NCBI RefSeq assembly: GCF_900102315.1 | Contig: NZ_FNBL01000014.1 | Coordinates: forward strand, 1 to 64,000 | Length of the DNA: 64,000 bases | Source: Celeribacter baekdonensis | GTDB taxonomy: Bacteria; Pseudomonadota; Alphaproteobacteria; Rhodobacterales; Rhodobacteraceae | Direction of reading: 5' to 3' | In this document: positions 8,870 through 18,171 of the stretch, one piece after another | Numbering within the stretch: position 1 is the first letter of the stretch | Layout of the letters: each line of letters starts with the position of its first letter | Made by a program: the position numbers and the translations under genes | Notes under the pieces: model-generated | Database searches by the model: none | What the model was told of the DNA's origin: nothing | Seen by the model: the letters and a program-made list of their open reading frames with translations, nothing else

Positions 8870-10756
8870 ATGAAAACCTCGATTGCGACCGTTTCTGTTT
8901 CCGGCGATCTGCGCGAAAAACTCGACGCCATTGCGGCGGCCGGGTTTGATGGGATCGAGATTTTCGAACAAGACTTCATCGCCTTTGACGGTAGCCCACG
9001 TGATGTGGGCAACATGATCCGCGATCACGGGTTGGAAATTTCGCTGTTCCAACCCTTCCGCGATTTCGAAGGCCTGCCCGAACCCCTGCGCGCCAAGGCC
9101 TTTGACCGGGCCGAGCGCAAATTCGATCTCATGCAGGAACTTGGCACCGATTTGGTGTTGGTCTGTTCGTCGTGCCATCCACAGGCTTTGGGCGGGATTG
9201 ACCGCGCCGCCGCCGATTTTCGCGAGCTGGGCGAACGGGCCGCCAAACGCGGTTTGCGTGTGGGTTATGAGGCGCTGTGCTGGGGCAAACATGTGAACGA
9301 TCACCGCGACGCTTGGGAAATCGTGCGCCGGGCCGATCATCCGAACATCGGCATCATCCTTGACAGTTTTCACACGCTGGCGCGCAAAACCGCACCCGAC
9401 AGCATCCGCTCGATCCCCGGCGACAAAATCTTTTTCGTTCAGATGGCCGATGCGCCGATGATCGACATGGACCTGCTCTATTGGTCGCGCCACTTTCGCA
9501 ATATGCCCGGCGAGGGCGATCTTGACGTGACGGGATTCACCCGCGCCGTCATGGCGGCGGGCTATACGGGGCCGATTTCGTTGGAGATTTTCAACGACCA
9601 TTTCCGTGGCTCCAACACCAAACAAGTGGCCAATGATGGCTATCGCTCCCTCATCGCCTTGATGGATGATGTGCATCGTGCCGAACCCGGTCTCAAACTC
9701 GACCTGCCCACCCTGCCCCAGCGCGTCAAGCCCGAAGGCGTGTCCTTCGTCGAATTTGCCACCCGCGGCAAAGAGGCCGAAACCCTGAGCGAGCTGCTCA
9801 AAACCCTCGGGTTTGCCCGCGCCGCCACCCATCGCAACAAAGCCGTCACACTGTGGCAACAGGGCGACATCCGCCTTGTCATCAATGAGGCAACCGACGG
9901 CCACGCCGCCCATGCCTACAACGCGCGGGGCACGACCGTTTGCGATCTTGGCATCCTGGTCAACTCCGCGCAGGACGTGATCACCCGCGCCACAGCCACG
10001 GGGGCACAGAGTTTTTCCCAAGACCTCGACATTGGCGAATTGGACATTCCGGCGATCCGGGGCCTTGGCGGCTCTGTGATGCATTTCATCGACAAAGAGA
10101 CGGGTCTGGATCGGGTCTGGGAGGTGGAATTCAAGGTCGAAGATGCACCCGATTTGATCGGGGTCGGTCTGATGCATATCGACCATATCGCCCAGACGAT
10201 GAGCTATGAGGATATGCTGAGTTGGACCCTGTTCTACACCGCCATTTTCGACGTCAATAAAAGCCCGATGGTCGATGTGATCGACCCTGACGGGTTGGTG
10301 CGCTCGCAAGTGATCGAAACCCGCGATGGGGCGTTTCGCATCACCCTCAACGGCGCGGACACGCATCGCACCTTGGCGGGACAGTTTCTGGCCGACACCT
10401 TTGGCGCTTCGGTGCAACACATCGCGCTGGCTACGGCTGATATTTTTGACACCGCCGCAAAATTGGCAGAGCGCGGCTTTGCGCCCCTGCCGATTTCCCC
10501 CAACTATTACGACGATCTCGCAGCACGGTTCGATTTCCCGCCGGGTCTTCTTGAGAAAATGAAAGCCGCGCATGTGCTCTATGATCGCGATGAGAAGGGT
10601 GAGTTTTTTCAACTCTATTCCGGCAGCTTCGCCGGTGGGCTGTTCTTTGAAATCCTTCAGCGTGGAAGCTACACGGGGTTTGGCGCGCCGAACGCACCGT
10701 TCCGTATTGCCGCCCAAAAACGCCGCCTCCGCCCCAAAGGCATGCCGTTGCGCTGA
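8870..10756 (+). CDS. quiC: 3-dehydroshikimate dehydratase, QuiC1-type two-domain fusion
   Basis: A protein of 628 aa with an N-terminal TIM barrel (about residues 1-280) fused to a C-terminal 4-hydroxyphenylpyruvate-dioxygenase-like (VOC) domain (about 295-628). This architecture is known from Pseudomonas QuiC1, where the barrel dehydrates 3-dehydroshikimate to protocatechuate. Barrel features include GFDGIEIFEQD, YEALCWGKHVND, ILDSFH and ISLEIFNDHF. The C-terminal half keeps the HPPD metal triad as His in MHIDHIA (about 435), His in VQHIAL (about 515) and Glu in FFEILQR (about 593). GGAG precedes the ATG. It lies just after the shikimate dehydrogenase gene, giving a two-step route to protocatechuate. 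Its stop is only 4 bases from that of the convergent SDR gene. Confidence 0.9.
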   Translation: MKTSIATVSVSGDLREKLDAIAAAGFDGIEIFEQDFIAFDGSPRDVGNMIRDHGLEISLFQPFRDFEGLPEPLRAKAFDRAERKFDLMQELGTDLVLVCSSCHPQALGGIDRAAADFRELGERAAKRGLRVGYEALCWGKHVNDHRDAWEIVRRADHPNIGIILDSFHTLARKTAPDSIRSIPGDKIFFVQMADAPMIDMDLLYWSRHFRNMPGEGDLDVTGFTRAVMAAGYTGPISLEIFNDHFRGSNTKQVANDGYRSLIALMDDVHRAEPGLKLDLPTLPQRVKPEGVSFVEFATRGKEAETLSELLKTLGFARAATHRNKAVTLWQQGDIRLVINEATDGHAAHAYNARGTTVCDLGILVNSAQDVITRATATGAQSFSQDLDIGELDIPAIRGLGGSVMHFIDKETGLDRVWEVEFKVEDAPDLIGVGLMHIDHIAQTMSYEDMLSWTLFYTAIFDVNKSPMVDVIDPDGLVRSQVIETRDGAFRITLNGADTHRTLAGQFLADTFGASVQHIALATADIFDTAAKLAERGFAPLPISPNYYDDLAARFDFPPGLLEKMKAAHVLYDRDEKGEFFQLYSGSFAGGLFFEILQRGSYTGFGAPNAPFRIAAQKRRLRPKGMPLR

Positions 10757-10760
10757 GCGA

Positions 10761-11534
10761 TCAGCTTGGCAGATTGTTCAGCCCTGTGGCCGACACACCG
10801 CCATCGGCCAAAAGGGTTTGCCCGGTGACATAGGCCGCACCCTCCCCGGCCAAGAAGGCGATGATGGCGGCAATGTCCTCGGGCCGTCCGACGCGGCCCA
10901 AAGGCACTCTTTGCGCGCGGGCGTGCTCCAACCCTTCCTTGGCATAGATCGCCGCCGTCAGTGGCGTGCGGATCATCCCCGGCGCGACGGCATTGACCCG
11001 AATACCATCCGCGGCCCATTCCATCGCCAGATTTTCCACCAATGAAATCACCGCCGCTTTGGCGGGGGCATAGGCCGCCTGCCCCAGATGCGCCTGCATC
11101 CCCGACATCGACGCGACCACCACGATTGTGCCCTTGGACGCCTTGAGCGCGGGATAAAACGCCTGTGCCAAAACGAAAGTCGAGCGCACATTGAGATTGA
11201 ACATACGGTCCCATTCCTCAAGCGATTGCTCGGCCAAGGGCGCGGGCTTGCCCGCCCCGGCGTTTGAGACAAACACATCCAGCCCGCCCAGAAACCCAAG
11301 CGCCTTTGCCGCGATATCGCGCGCGACAGTGGCGTCGCCCAAATCTCCCGTCAAAAACAAGACCTCGGCCCCGTAGCGTTCAAGATCGGCAATCAGTGCG
11401 GCGGGGGCCGGATTGCGCCCCGATGCGGTGGTCACAATTTTTGCAGGGCGGCCCGCAGCCTGTGCCTCTCGTGCCATCTGGCGCAATGTCGCACCACCAA
11501 TGCCTTCGCTTCCACCCGTCAACATAATCCGCAT
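10761..11534 (-). CDS. SDR-family oxidoreductase
   Basis: Classical short-chain dehydrogenase of 257 aa. The NAD(P) motif TGGSEGIGG is at residues 6-14, SNAG near 93, catalytic Ser in VASMSG, and Tyr/Lys in AYAPAK. The C-terminal VTGQTLLADGG is typical. A GGGAGGA site lies upstream of the ATG. It is convergent with quiC and divergent from another SDR gene across about 180 bases. It probably oxidises a hydroxyl on the ring acid; the exact alcohol is unknown. Confidence 0.87.
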   Translation of the reverse strand: MRIMLTGGSEGIGGATLRQMAREAQAAGRPAKIVTTASGRNPAPAALIADLERYGAEVLFLTGDLGDATVARDIAAKALGFLGGLDVFVSNAGAGKPAPLAEQSLEEWDRMFNLNVRSTFVLAQAFYPALKASKGTIVVVASMSGMQAHLGQAAYAPAKAAVISLVENLAMEWAADGIRVNAVAPGMIRTPLTAAIYAKEGLEHARAQRVPLGRVGRPEDIAAIIAFLAGEGAAYVTGQTLLADGGVSATGLNNLPS

Positions 11535-11714
11535 GATCGTCCTCCCTTTCGCGCGTTGGAGGACAGAATTTCAAACCACATGAGGGGCAACAATGGACAT
11601 TTCCCTAAGAGCCTTAAACCTTTCGTAAATATCCAAGATTTTTCACGCCTCGTGCATCGCGCCACCCGTCAAATTCTCTCAACCTGTCGCGATCATATAG
11701 GGGAGGCATGGCTG

Positions 11715-12470
11715 ATGAATTTCACAGGCAAGACGGTTGTCATCACCGGCGGCGCGGCAGGCATTGGATGGGCCTGCGCCGAGATTTTTGCCGCGCGTGG
11801 TGCCCATGTCGCACTGCTTGATCTGAACGGTGATCTGGCCCGACACCGCGCGGCCGAACTGGGGGCGGATCATCTTGGCCTTGCGGTCGATGTGACCGAC
11901 GAGCAAGCGGTGATCTCTGCCTTGGGTGAGATTGGCCCGGTCGACATTTTGATCAACAACGCAGGTCTCGGCGACGTCAACACGCCGACAGTCGATCAAT
12001 CCCTCGCCCATGTCCGGCGTTTGCTCGACATCCATCTTGTGGGCAGCTTTTTGATGAGCCGCGAAGTGGCACGCGGCATGATCGACAGCGGGCGCGGCGG
12101 GGCCATTGTCAACCTCGCCTCCATCGCCGCCCTCACCGGCCTGCCCCGGCGCAATGCCTATGGCGCGGCCAAGGCGGGACTTGTGGCGATGACAAAATCC
12201 ATGGCCGCCGAATGGGGTCGTCAAGGCATTCGGGTGAATGCGGTGGCCCCCGGCTATGTCGCCACCGACCTCGTGCGCGGATTGATCCGGGATGGGCTTT
12301 TGGCGGAAGACAAAATCCTCAAGCGCACCCCTTTGGGACGGATGATCGACCCGTCTGAAATTGGCGAAGCGATTGCCTTTCTCGCCTCTCATGCGGCCTC
12401 CGCCATCACCGGCACCGTGCTTTCGGTCGATGCCGGTTGGATGGCCTATGGGGCCGCAGATGATCTTTAG
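11715..12470 (+). CDS. SDR-family oxidoreductase
   Basis: Classical SDR of 251 aa. It has TGGAAGIGWA near residue 10, NNAGLGD, catalytic Ser in LASIAAL and YGAAK as the Tyr/Lys pair, then a regular C-terminus (ITGTVLSVDAGW). The start at 11715 was chosen because GGGAGG lies 8 bases upstream and MNFTGKTVVITGG is the normal N-terminus. A longer frame from 11556 adds 53 residues unlike an SDR. The divergent region to the previous SDR gene shows no clear operator. It is one of three SDRs in this island. Confidence 0.88.
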   Translation: MNFTGKTVVITGGAAGIGWACAEIFAARGAHVALLDLNGDLARHRAAELGADHLGLAVDVTDEQAVISALGEIGPVDILINNAGLGDVNTPTVDQSLAHVRRLLDIHLVGSFLMSREVARGMIDSGRGGAIVNLASIAALTGLPRRNAYGAAKAGLVAMTKSMAAEWGRQGIRVNAVAPGYVATDLVRGLIRDGLLAEDKILKRTPLGRMIDPSEIGEAIAFLASHAASAITGTVLSVDAGWMAYGAADDL

Positions 12471-12481
12471 CGCAATGATCT

Positions 12482-13048
12482 TTAACGCAGCAGGGAAACC
12501 GCAATCGGGCGCAGGATTTCGTGGCGCGTCGCGCCTTGTGATGTGGCCATCGGATCGCCGCCCCACAGCGTGACAGTTTCGCCCGGTGTTTCACCGGAAA
12601 TCACCCGCCAACGGGCGACCAAGGGCTGATCGCTTTGCACCTCATTGCCAAAGGTCAGACTTTGAAGACCGGGCGCAAACAGCGGCCCAACCGTGTCATT
12701 CGGGTGCTGGGTTTTGCGTCCCGCCTCCGCCGCATCCAAGGCTGCGCTGCCTTGCAGTCGGGTCATCATCATATTGCGCTGCGCGACGATGAGCGGAAAA
12801 CCATATGGCACGAACCCCTCGGTCCAGTCACGGTTCGCCACAAACCCGACCCGCGCTGCGGCGCGCTCTTCAAGGCTTTCGTAAATCCACAAATGGTAGA
12901 GCCGGTTGAGCGCACCAGTGTCGGTCAACCAATATCCCGCCATCGGCAAATGAGAGGTCAGCGCCTTCATCCCCGTGCGCATCAACAGCGCCAGATACTC
13001 TGGCCCGGTTCCGGGTTTGAGGTCATAGACCCGCAATTCGTAAATCAT
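12482..13048 (-). CDS. NIPSNAP-family protein
   Basis: A protein of 188 aa with a NIPSNAP (dimeric alpha/beta barrel) domain at the N-terminus: MIYELRVYDLKPG, then LWIYESLEERAAAR. Family members often sit in catabolic clusters, but no common reaction is established. GGAGGATGAT lies just before the ATG at 13048; an upstream in-frame start gives 19 extra residues without similarity. It ends 11 bases from the convergent SDR gene and is preceded by the AraC gene, with which it may be co-transcribed. A paralogue is at 30092-30703. Confidence 0.78.
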   Translation of the reverse strand: MIYELRVYDLKPGTGPEYLALLMRTGMKALTSHLPMAGYWLTDTGALNRLYHLWIYESLEERAAARVGFVANRDWTEGFVPYGFPLIVAQRNMMMTRLQGSAALDAAEAGRKTQHPNDTVGPLFAPGLQSLTFGNEVQSDQPLVARWRVISGETPGETVTLWGGDPMATSQGATRHEILRPIAVSLLR

Positions 13049-13129
13049 ATCATCCTCCACGTAGCGCTTGGACAATTCCACGGCTGGCACCGGGAAAACA
13101 TGCAAAGTGCGCGGTTTGACTTGGACGAT

Positions 13130-14035
13130 TCACGCCTTTTGCCGCTCTGTTTGATAGGTCTCGCGATAGGCACCGGGCGGTTGACCCACACGTTGCGAAA
13201 AGAAGCGCGAAAAATAGGCCGGGTCTTCGAACCCAAGATCATATCCCACCTCGGCCACGGTCATCGTCATATAGATCAAACACCGCTTGGCCTCGATCAC
13301 CACCCGTTCATGCAAAAGCTGTGAGGCGGTCTTGCCCACCCGCGCCTTGCAGGCCAGATTGAGCCTTTGGATGGAAACGCCCAGTTTGGAGGCATAAAAT
13401 TCAAGCCCTTTTTCGGATTTGAAATGGATCTCCAAGATTTCGCGGTATCGGCACAGGAGGTCATAATCGCGGTCCACGCGCTGGGTTTCCTCGGCCCCAA
13501 CTTCAAGCCGCAACCGCATCAGCGCCACGAGAATACGCTCAAACTGCGCCTTGATCGCCAAGCGCCGCCCCGGTGCATTCCACGTATATTCACGCCGCAT
13601 CCACTCAAAACTCTCGCGCAAGGTGCCGCAATTTGGGTCACCCTCAATCAGGGCATAGGCCGCAGGATGCTCCAAAGCGTCGGCAAAGCGCGCGTCGCCT
13701 TGGGTCGTTGCCTTGGCGTAGGTGCAGGCGGCAGTGATCACAAAGCCATCCGTGCCCGGCAAAAACCGGATTTCATGCACCATCGCCACCGGGATGACCA
13801 CCATCGCAGGCACGGGGATTGCATAGGTCCGGGCTTCAATCTGGATCTCCCCACCGCCGCGTTCCACGAACAAAAGCTGGACGTGATCCGGATGCGCATG
13901 GGCGCGAATTGTCCAATCATTGGCCCCGGACCGATCCCGGATCGGTTCAACGTGAATGAAGTCAAGCTCCACCTCCGCAAGGGTGTCACCATAGAGATAG
14001 TAGCGCGGAATCGGTTGCTCTGCTGAGATCAGCAT
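13130..14035 (-). CDS. AraC-family regulator, PobR-like
   Basis: A regulator of 301 aa. The N-terminal cupin-like effector domain begins IPRYYLYGD and contains HVEPIRDRSG, DWTIRAHAHPDHVQLLFVE and GGGEIQIE, a pattern I associate with PobR, the 4-hydroxybenzoate-responsive activator. The C-terminal AraC domain covers about residues 205-298 (LGVSIQRLNLACKARVGKTA, VAEVGYDLGFEDPAYFSRFF). The ATG at 14035 has GAGGAGG 9 bases upstream. A 7-bp inverted repeat (14054-14060 with 14073-14079) lies in its leader. It is divergent from an FAD desaturase and SDR pair. If the effector really is 4-hydroxybenzoate, that would identify the product of the neighbouring desaturases; this is inference. Confidence 0.8.
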   Translation of the reverse strand: MLISAEQPIPRYYLYGDTLAEVELDFIHVEPIRDRSGANDWTIRAHAHPDHVQLLFVERGGGEIQIEARTYAIPVPAMVVIPVAMVHEIRFLPGTDGFVITAACTYAKATTQGDARFADALEHPAAYALIEGDPNCGTLRESFEWMRREYTWNAPGRRLAIKAQFERILVALMRLRLEVGAEETQRVDRDYDLLCRYREILEIHFKSEKGLEFYASKLGVSIQRLNLACKARVGKTASQLLHERVVIEAKRCLIYMTMTVAEVGYDLGFEDPAYFSRFFSQRVGQPPGAYRETYQTERQKA

Positions 14036-14193
14036 GGGGTGTATCCTCCTCTTTGCTCCCAGTTCCTCCTCCGGGAGCACCTGTGAATAGTGCAATGAAT
14101 ATCGGCGTCCGTCCATTCGCGTGACACAGGGCATTTGCCATATCTCAACCATGGGAGGCGGCTGATCCGCGCCGCACAATAGGAGGAGATATC

Positions 14194-15885
14194 ATGCAAA
14201 CGCGTCTCAGGGATGGCACGGAATGCGATGTACTTGTCATCGGGTCGGGGGCGGGTGGGATGGCCACCGCCATCACCGCCGCCAAACAGGGGCTTGATGT
14301 CATCATCATCGAAAAAGCCCCGGTCTTTGGTGGGACAACCGCCTTTTCCGGTGGCGTTGTTTGGATACCCGGCAATCCCAATTGCCCGCCGGACGACATC
14401 GCGCGGGCGCGCGAATATATGAAACACGAGACCGGAAATTTTTATGATGAGAGCGCGGTGAACGCCTATCTCGACACCGGGGCCGAAATGCTTGCGTTTT
14501 TCGAACGCGAAACCGAGGTCAAATTCAGCCCCTCGCTTTATCCCGACTATCACCCGGATGCGCCGGGAGGGGCCGACGTGGGTCGTTCGCTGACGGCAAC
14601 GCCCTATGACACCAGCGCGTTGGGGGACAACCTCAAACGCCTGCGCCCGCCGCTGTCGACGATCACCTTCATGGGGATGATGTTCAATTCCTCGAATGCC
14701 GACATCAAACATTTCTTTAACGCGACCAAAAGCGTGCGCTCTTTCGCCTATGTCGCCAAACGCCTTGCCGCCCATGCCGCCGAAGTGGTCCGCTATGGTC
14801 GCGGCACGCATGTGACCTCGGGCAATGCCTTGGCCGCGCGGCTGGCGAAAAGCTGTTTTGATCTGAACATTCCGATCTACACCGACAGCCCCGCGCGGGA
14901 CCTTTTGACCGAACGCGGGGCGGTTGTTGGTGCCAAGATCAAAGGTCAGATGGGCGATGTGAGTGTGCGGGCACGCAAAGGCGTGGTCTTGGCCGCAGGG
15001 GGCTTTGCCCATGACATGGCAAAAATCCGCGAGGCCTATCCGCATCTCAAACGCGGCGGCGAACATCTCTCGCCCGTGCCCAAAGACAACACCGGTGACG
15101 GCATTGATCTTGGCCGCACGGTCGGCGGCCAGTTCGAGGTGCGGTTCCCGGAAACCTCCGCCTGGATGCCCGTCTCGAAAGTGCCCACAAAAACCGGGTT
15201 CAAACCCTTTCCGCATCTGATTGATCGCTACAAACCGGGCATCATCGGCGTGTTGAAATCCGGCAAACGCTTTACCAATGAAAGTGCCAGCTATCACGAT
15301 GTCGGTGCCGCGATGATCAAGGCCTGCGAGGGCGAGACAGAGACCGCCTGTTGGCTGATTGCGGACCGTCCGACGATCCGCAAATACGGTCTTGGCTTTG
15401 CCAAACCCGCCCCGGTGCCACTCGCGCCCTATCTGAAAAATGGCTATCTTGTTTCCGGCAAGACGCTTGCCGATTTGGCGCGAAACGCAGGGATAGACGC
15501 CAAAGGGTTGGCGGAGACGATTGCCGCCTACAACAAGGACGCCGTGCGCGGCGCGGACCCCGAATTTGGCCGTGGGGCCACCAGTTTCAACCGCTATCTT
15601 GCAGACCCCGACGTGGGTCCGAACCCCTGCGTTGCGCCCATCACCGAGGGGCCATTTTATGCGCTCAAACTCGTTATGGGCGATCTGGGCACGTTTGACG
15701 GGCTGGCCACGACGGTCGAGGGCCAAGTGCTCGACACAGAAGGCACGCCGATTGGCGGGCTTTACGCAGTGGGCAATGACCGCGCCTCGATCATGGGCGG
15801 CAACTACCCCGGTGCGGGGATCACGCTCGGCCCGGCGCTGACCTTTGGCTACATCACAGGCCGTCATCTGGCGGGAGTGGCATAA
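14194..15885 (+). CDS. FAD-dependent oxidoreductase, KstD type
   Basis: The second KstD-like flavoprotein, 563 aa. GSGAGG is at residues 17-22, followed by FGGTTAFSGGVVWIPGNP. The family Tyr is in NESASYHDV (about residue 370), and the C-terminal motif is NYPGAGITLGPALTFG. GGAGGAG lies just upstream of the ATG. The SDR gene starts on the base after its stop, so a ring alcohol dehydrogenase and a ring desaturase are made together. Known relatives include KstD and the 4-oxocyclohexanecarboxylate desaturases of cyclohexanecarboxylate degraders; substrate assignment here is inference. Confidence 0.87.
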   Translation: MQTRLRDGTECDVLVIGSGAGGMATAITAAKQGLDVIIIEKAPVFGGTTAFSGGVVWIPGNPNCPPDDIARAREYMKHETGNFYDESAVNAYLDTGAEMLAFFERETEVKFSPSLYPDYHPDAPGGADVGRSLTATPYDTSALGDNLKRLRPPLSTITFMGMMFNSSNADIKHFFNATKSVRSFAYVAKRLAAHAAEVVRYGRGTHVTSGNALAARLAKSCFDLNIPIYTDSPARDLLTERGAVVGAKIKGQMGDVSVRARKGVVLAAGGFAHDMAKIREAYPHLKRGGEHLSPVPKDNTGDGIDLGRTVGGQFEVRFPETSAWMPVSKVPTKTGFKPFPHLIDRYKPGIIGVLKSGKRFTNESASYHDVGAAMIKACEGETETACWLIADRPTIRKYGLGFAKPAPVPLAPYLKNGYLVSGKTLADLARNAGIDAKGLAETIAAYNKDAVRGADPEFGRGATSFNRYLADPDVGPNPCVAPITEGPFYALKLVMGDLGTFDGLATTVEGQVLDTEGTPIGGLYAVGNDRASIMGGNYPGAGITLGPALTFGYITGRHLAGVA

Positions 15886-16662
15886 ATGAGCTGGATTGAT
15901 TTTACAGGCAAAATCGTCGTCGTCACCGGCGGCTCGGGCGGGATCGGCCGGGCCATGCTGGACGCGTTCAAAGCCTTGGGGGCCACGGTGGTGGCCCTCG
16001 ATTACCGCGCAGAGGACGCCGAAGCGGCGGCCCATGCGGTCGGCGGATATGGCTTTGGCTGTGACGTGTCCGACCTGCGCTCTGTTGAGGCGGCGGCGGG
16101 TCACATCGCCAAACTTGGCGGTGCGGATGTGTTGGTGAACAATGCTGGCATCCTGCGACCCGGTCCGCTTGAGGACCTGGCGATTGAGGATTGGCAAGCC
16201 ATGCTCAAGGTCAACTTGGATGGCTGTTTCGTCACCGCTCAGAGCTTTGGCAAACAGATGATCGCCAAAGGGGCCGGGGCTTTGGTCCATGTCGCCTCGA
16301 TTTCTGCCAGTCAGCCGCAGCCCTTTTCGGGCGCTTATTCGCCCGGCAAGGCCGGTGTGGCGATGTTGTCGCGGGCGCTGGCCTATGAATGGGGACCAAA
16401 GGGCGTGCGCTCGAACGTGGTCTCGCCCGGTCTGGTGCTGACCCCGATGTCCGAGCCGTTCTATGCCAATCTTGCGGTCAAAGCCGCACGCGAGCGCCGT
16501 GTGCCCACCGGGCGCATCGGCACCGCACAAGACATGGCCAATACGGCCGTCTTCCTCGCCTCGGCGCGGGCGTCCTATATCAATGGTCAGGAGATTGTGG
16601 TGGACGGGGGGCTGAGTCAAACCTTGATGGGGAGCGTCCCCCGTCCGGGATATACGGAATAA
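15886..16662 (+). CDS. SDR-family oxidoreductase
   Basis: SDR of 258 aa with TGGSGGIGRA near residue 13, NNAG near 85, catalytic Ser in VASISA and YSPGK as the Tyr/Lys pair. It ends with INGQEIVVDGG. It is directly joined to the preceding FAD desaturase gene (no gap between stop and ATG). The simplest role is oxidation of the ring hydroxyl that activates the substrate for desaturation. It is convergent with livF. Confidence 0.87.
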   Translation: MSWIDFTGKIVVVTGGSGGIGRAMLDAFKALGATVVALDYRAEDAEAAAHAVGGYGFGCDVSDLRSVEAAAGHIAKLGGADVLVNNAGILRPGPLEDLAIEDWQAMLKVNLDGCFVTAQSFGKQMIAKGAGALVHVASISASQPQPFSGAYSPGKAGVAMLSRALAYEWGPKGVRSNVVSPGLVLTPMSEPFYANLAVKAARERRVPTGRIGTAQDMANTAVFLASARASYINGQEIVVDGGLSQTLMGSVPRPGYTE

Positions 16663-16666
16663 TCTC

Positions 16667-16695
16667 AAAAAGGTGGGGGTGGCGATTACGCCACC
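16667..16695 (-). terminator. Intrinsic terminator of the liv operon
   Basis: On the minus strand, GGTGGCG (16695-16689) pairs with CGCCACC (16684-16678) around the livF stop codon. Five T residues follow (complement of 16667-16671). Confidence 0.65.
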
Positions 16696-17417
16696 TCCTC
16701 CATGTGACCACCAAGGAAAAGCTGGCCCACTCTGGGATCGCCCAGCAAAACATCGGCCCGCTCGTGCATCCGCATTTGTCCCAGTTCCAACACGATCCCA
16801 TCATCCGACATCGCAAGTGCGGCTTTGGCGTTCTGTTCGACCATCAGGATCGTCACACCCTCGTCGCGCAGGGTTTTCAGGGTTTCAAACACCTCCTGCA
16901 CCAGATTGGGCGACAGGCCGATCGACGGTTCATCAATCAACACAAGTTTCGGATCAAGAAGCAGCGAGCGCGCGATTTCGAGCTGTTTTTGCTGCCCGCC
17001 CGACAATTCAATCGCCTTGCGGTCCTTGAATTTGCGCAGCATCGGGAACTGATCCATGACCAGTTCCATCCGCCGTTTCACGCTGGGTTGATCGGATGAG
17101 GTGATCCCGCCCATTTCCAGATTGTGCCACACAGAAAGCTGCGGGATGACATTGCGGCCCTGCGGCACATAGGTGACGCCATGACCGATCATCTGTTTCG
17201 GCGTCGAACGCGTCACGTCTTCGCCATCAAACATGATGGAGCCCGATTGAATATCCAGCATCCCAAAAATGGCTTTGAACACCGTCGATTTTCCCGCCCC
17301 GTTCGGACCGATCACCGTGGTGATCGTGCCGCGCGGGATGGAAAATGTGGTGCCATTGAGAATGGTGATTTTGCCATAGCCCCCGTAGAGGTTTTTCAGT
17401 TCCAACATTGCCGACAT
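16686..17417 (-). CDS. livF: Branched-chain-amino-acid-type ABC transporter ATPase LivF
   Basis: ATPase of 243 aa. It has Walker A GPNGAGKST (about residues 38-46), signature LSGGQQKQ and Walker B LVLIDEPSIGLSP. The ATG at 17417 lies one base after the livG stop and has GGGAGG upstream; a longer in-frame start inside livG is unlikely. It energises import by LivHM. Liv-type systems also take up aromatic and alicyclic acids, which suits this cluster better than amino acids. Confidence 0.92.
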   Translation of the reverse strand: MSAMLELKNLYGGYGKITILNGTTFSIPRGTITTVIGPNGAGKSTVFKAIFGMLDIQSGSIMFDGEDVTRSTPKQMIGHGVTYVPQGRNVIPQLSVWHNLEMGGITSSDQPSVKRRMELVMDQFPMLRKFKDRKAIELSGGQQKQLEIARSLLLDPKLVLIDEPSIGLSPNLVQEVFETLKTLRDEGVTILMVEQNAKAALAMSDDGIVLELGQMRMHERADVLLGDPRVGQLFLGGHMEEVA

Positions 17418-17418
17418 G

Positions 17419-18171
17419 TCAGCCTCCCAGATATGCGTCGATGACGTTTTGGTTTGCACGGATGTCCTCGGGCGCGCCTTCGGCAATGATTTCGCCTTCG
17501 GCCAACACGATGATCCGCGTGCACAGCGACATCACGAATTCCATGTTGTGCTCGATGACCACAAAGGTCGTGCCATGTTCGCGGTTGTAGGTGATCAAGC
17601 GCTCTTTGAGATATTGCAGCATGGTCAGGTTGACCCCGCCCGCCGGCTCATCAAGCAACACCAACCCCGGCCCCGCCATAAACGCCATGGCCGCATCCAA
17701 CAGCTTTTGTTGGCCATAGGACAAAGACCCCGCCATCTCGTCGCGCAGATGCCCGAGACGGAAGAATTCGATCATATCCTCGGCAGCGCTGGTCAGTCCC
17801 GCATCCGATTTGCCGAACAGGCGGGTGAACATCGTGCCTTGGTGCTCTTGACCCGCCATGATGATGTTCTCGATCACCGACATTTGCGGAAACACCGAAA
17901 GCTGTTGGAAGGTGCGGCCAACGCCAAGCCGGTTGAGATCATGCGCCTGTGCGCCTGCGACAGACTTACCATTGATCTGCACCGTGCCCGAACTCGGCGC
18001 CAGTTGTCCGAGAATACAGTTGAACAGCGTCGATTTGCCGGAGCCATTCGGACCAATAAGGCCCAGAATTTCGCCCTTTTGCACCTCGAATGAGACACCA
18101 TTGACGGCTTTGATCGGTCCGAAATGCTTGGTCATGTCTTTGACCGATAGAACGGTTTCAGTTTGCATCAC
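17419..18171 (-). CDS. livG: Branched-chain-amino-acid-type ABC transporter ATPase LivG
   Basis: ATPase of 250 aa. It has Walker A GPNGSGKST (about residues 38-46), LivG-type signature LSYGQQK, Walker B LVLLDEPAGGVNL and switch His in VIEHNMEFV. The start overlaps the livM stop region by 4 bases. It partners LivF. Confidence 0.92.
   Translation of the reverse strand: MMQTETVLSVKDMTKHFGPIKAVNGVSFEVQKGEILGLIGPNGSGKSTLFNCILGQLAPSSGTVQINGKSVAGAQAHDLNRLGVGRTFQQLSVFPQMSVIENIIMAGQEHQGTMFTRLFGKSDAGLTSAAEDMIEFFRLGHLRDEMAGSLSYGQQKLLDAAMAFMAGPGLVLLDEPAGGVNLTMLQYLKERLITYNREHGTTFVVIEHNMEFVMSLCTRIIVLAEGEIIAEGAPEDIRANQNVIDAYLGG

Noticed and set aside
8837-10717. Open frame of 626 codons opposite the QuiC1 gene
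   Set aside because: Antisense shadow of a well supported coding sequence; no domain and no ribosome-binding site.
10752-10765. Short hairpin GCTGA-gcga-TCAGC joining the stops of quiC and the SDR gene
   Set aside because: A 5-bp stem without T runs is too weak to call a terminator; it may arise simply because two stop codons face each other.
14029-16668. Open frame of 879 codons on the minus strand opposite the FAD enzyme and SDR genes
   Set aside because: It runs antisense to two clear enzyme genes, has no recognisable domain, and is rich in His, Arg and Gly as expected of an antisense frame in GC-rich DNA.
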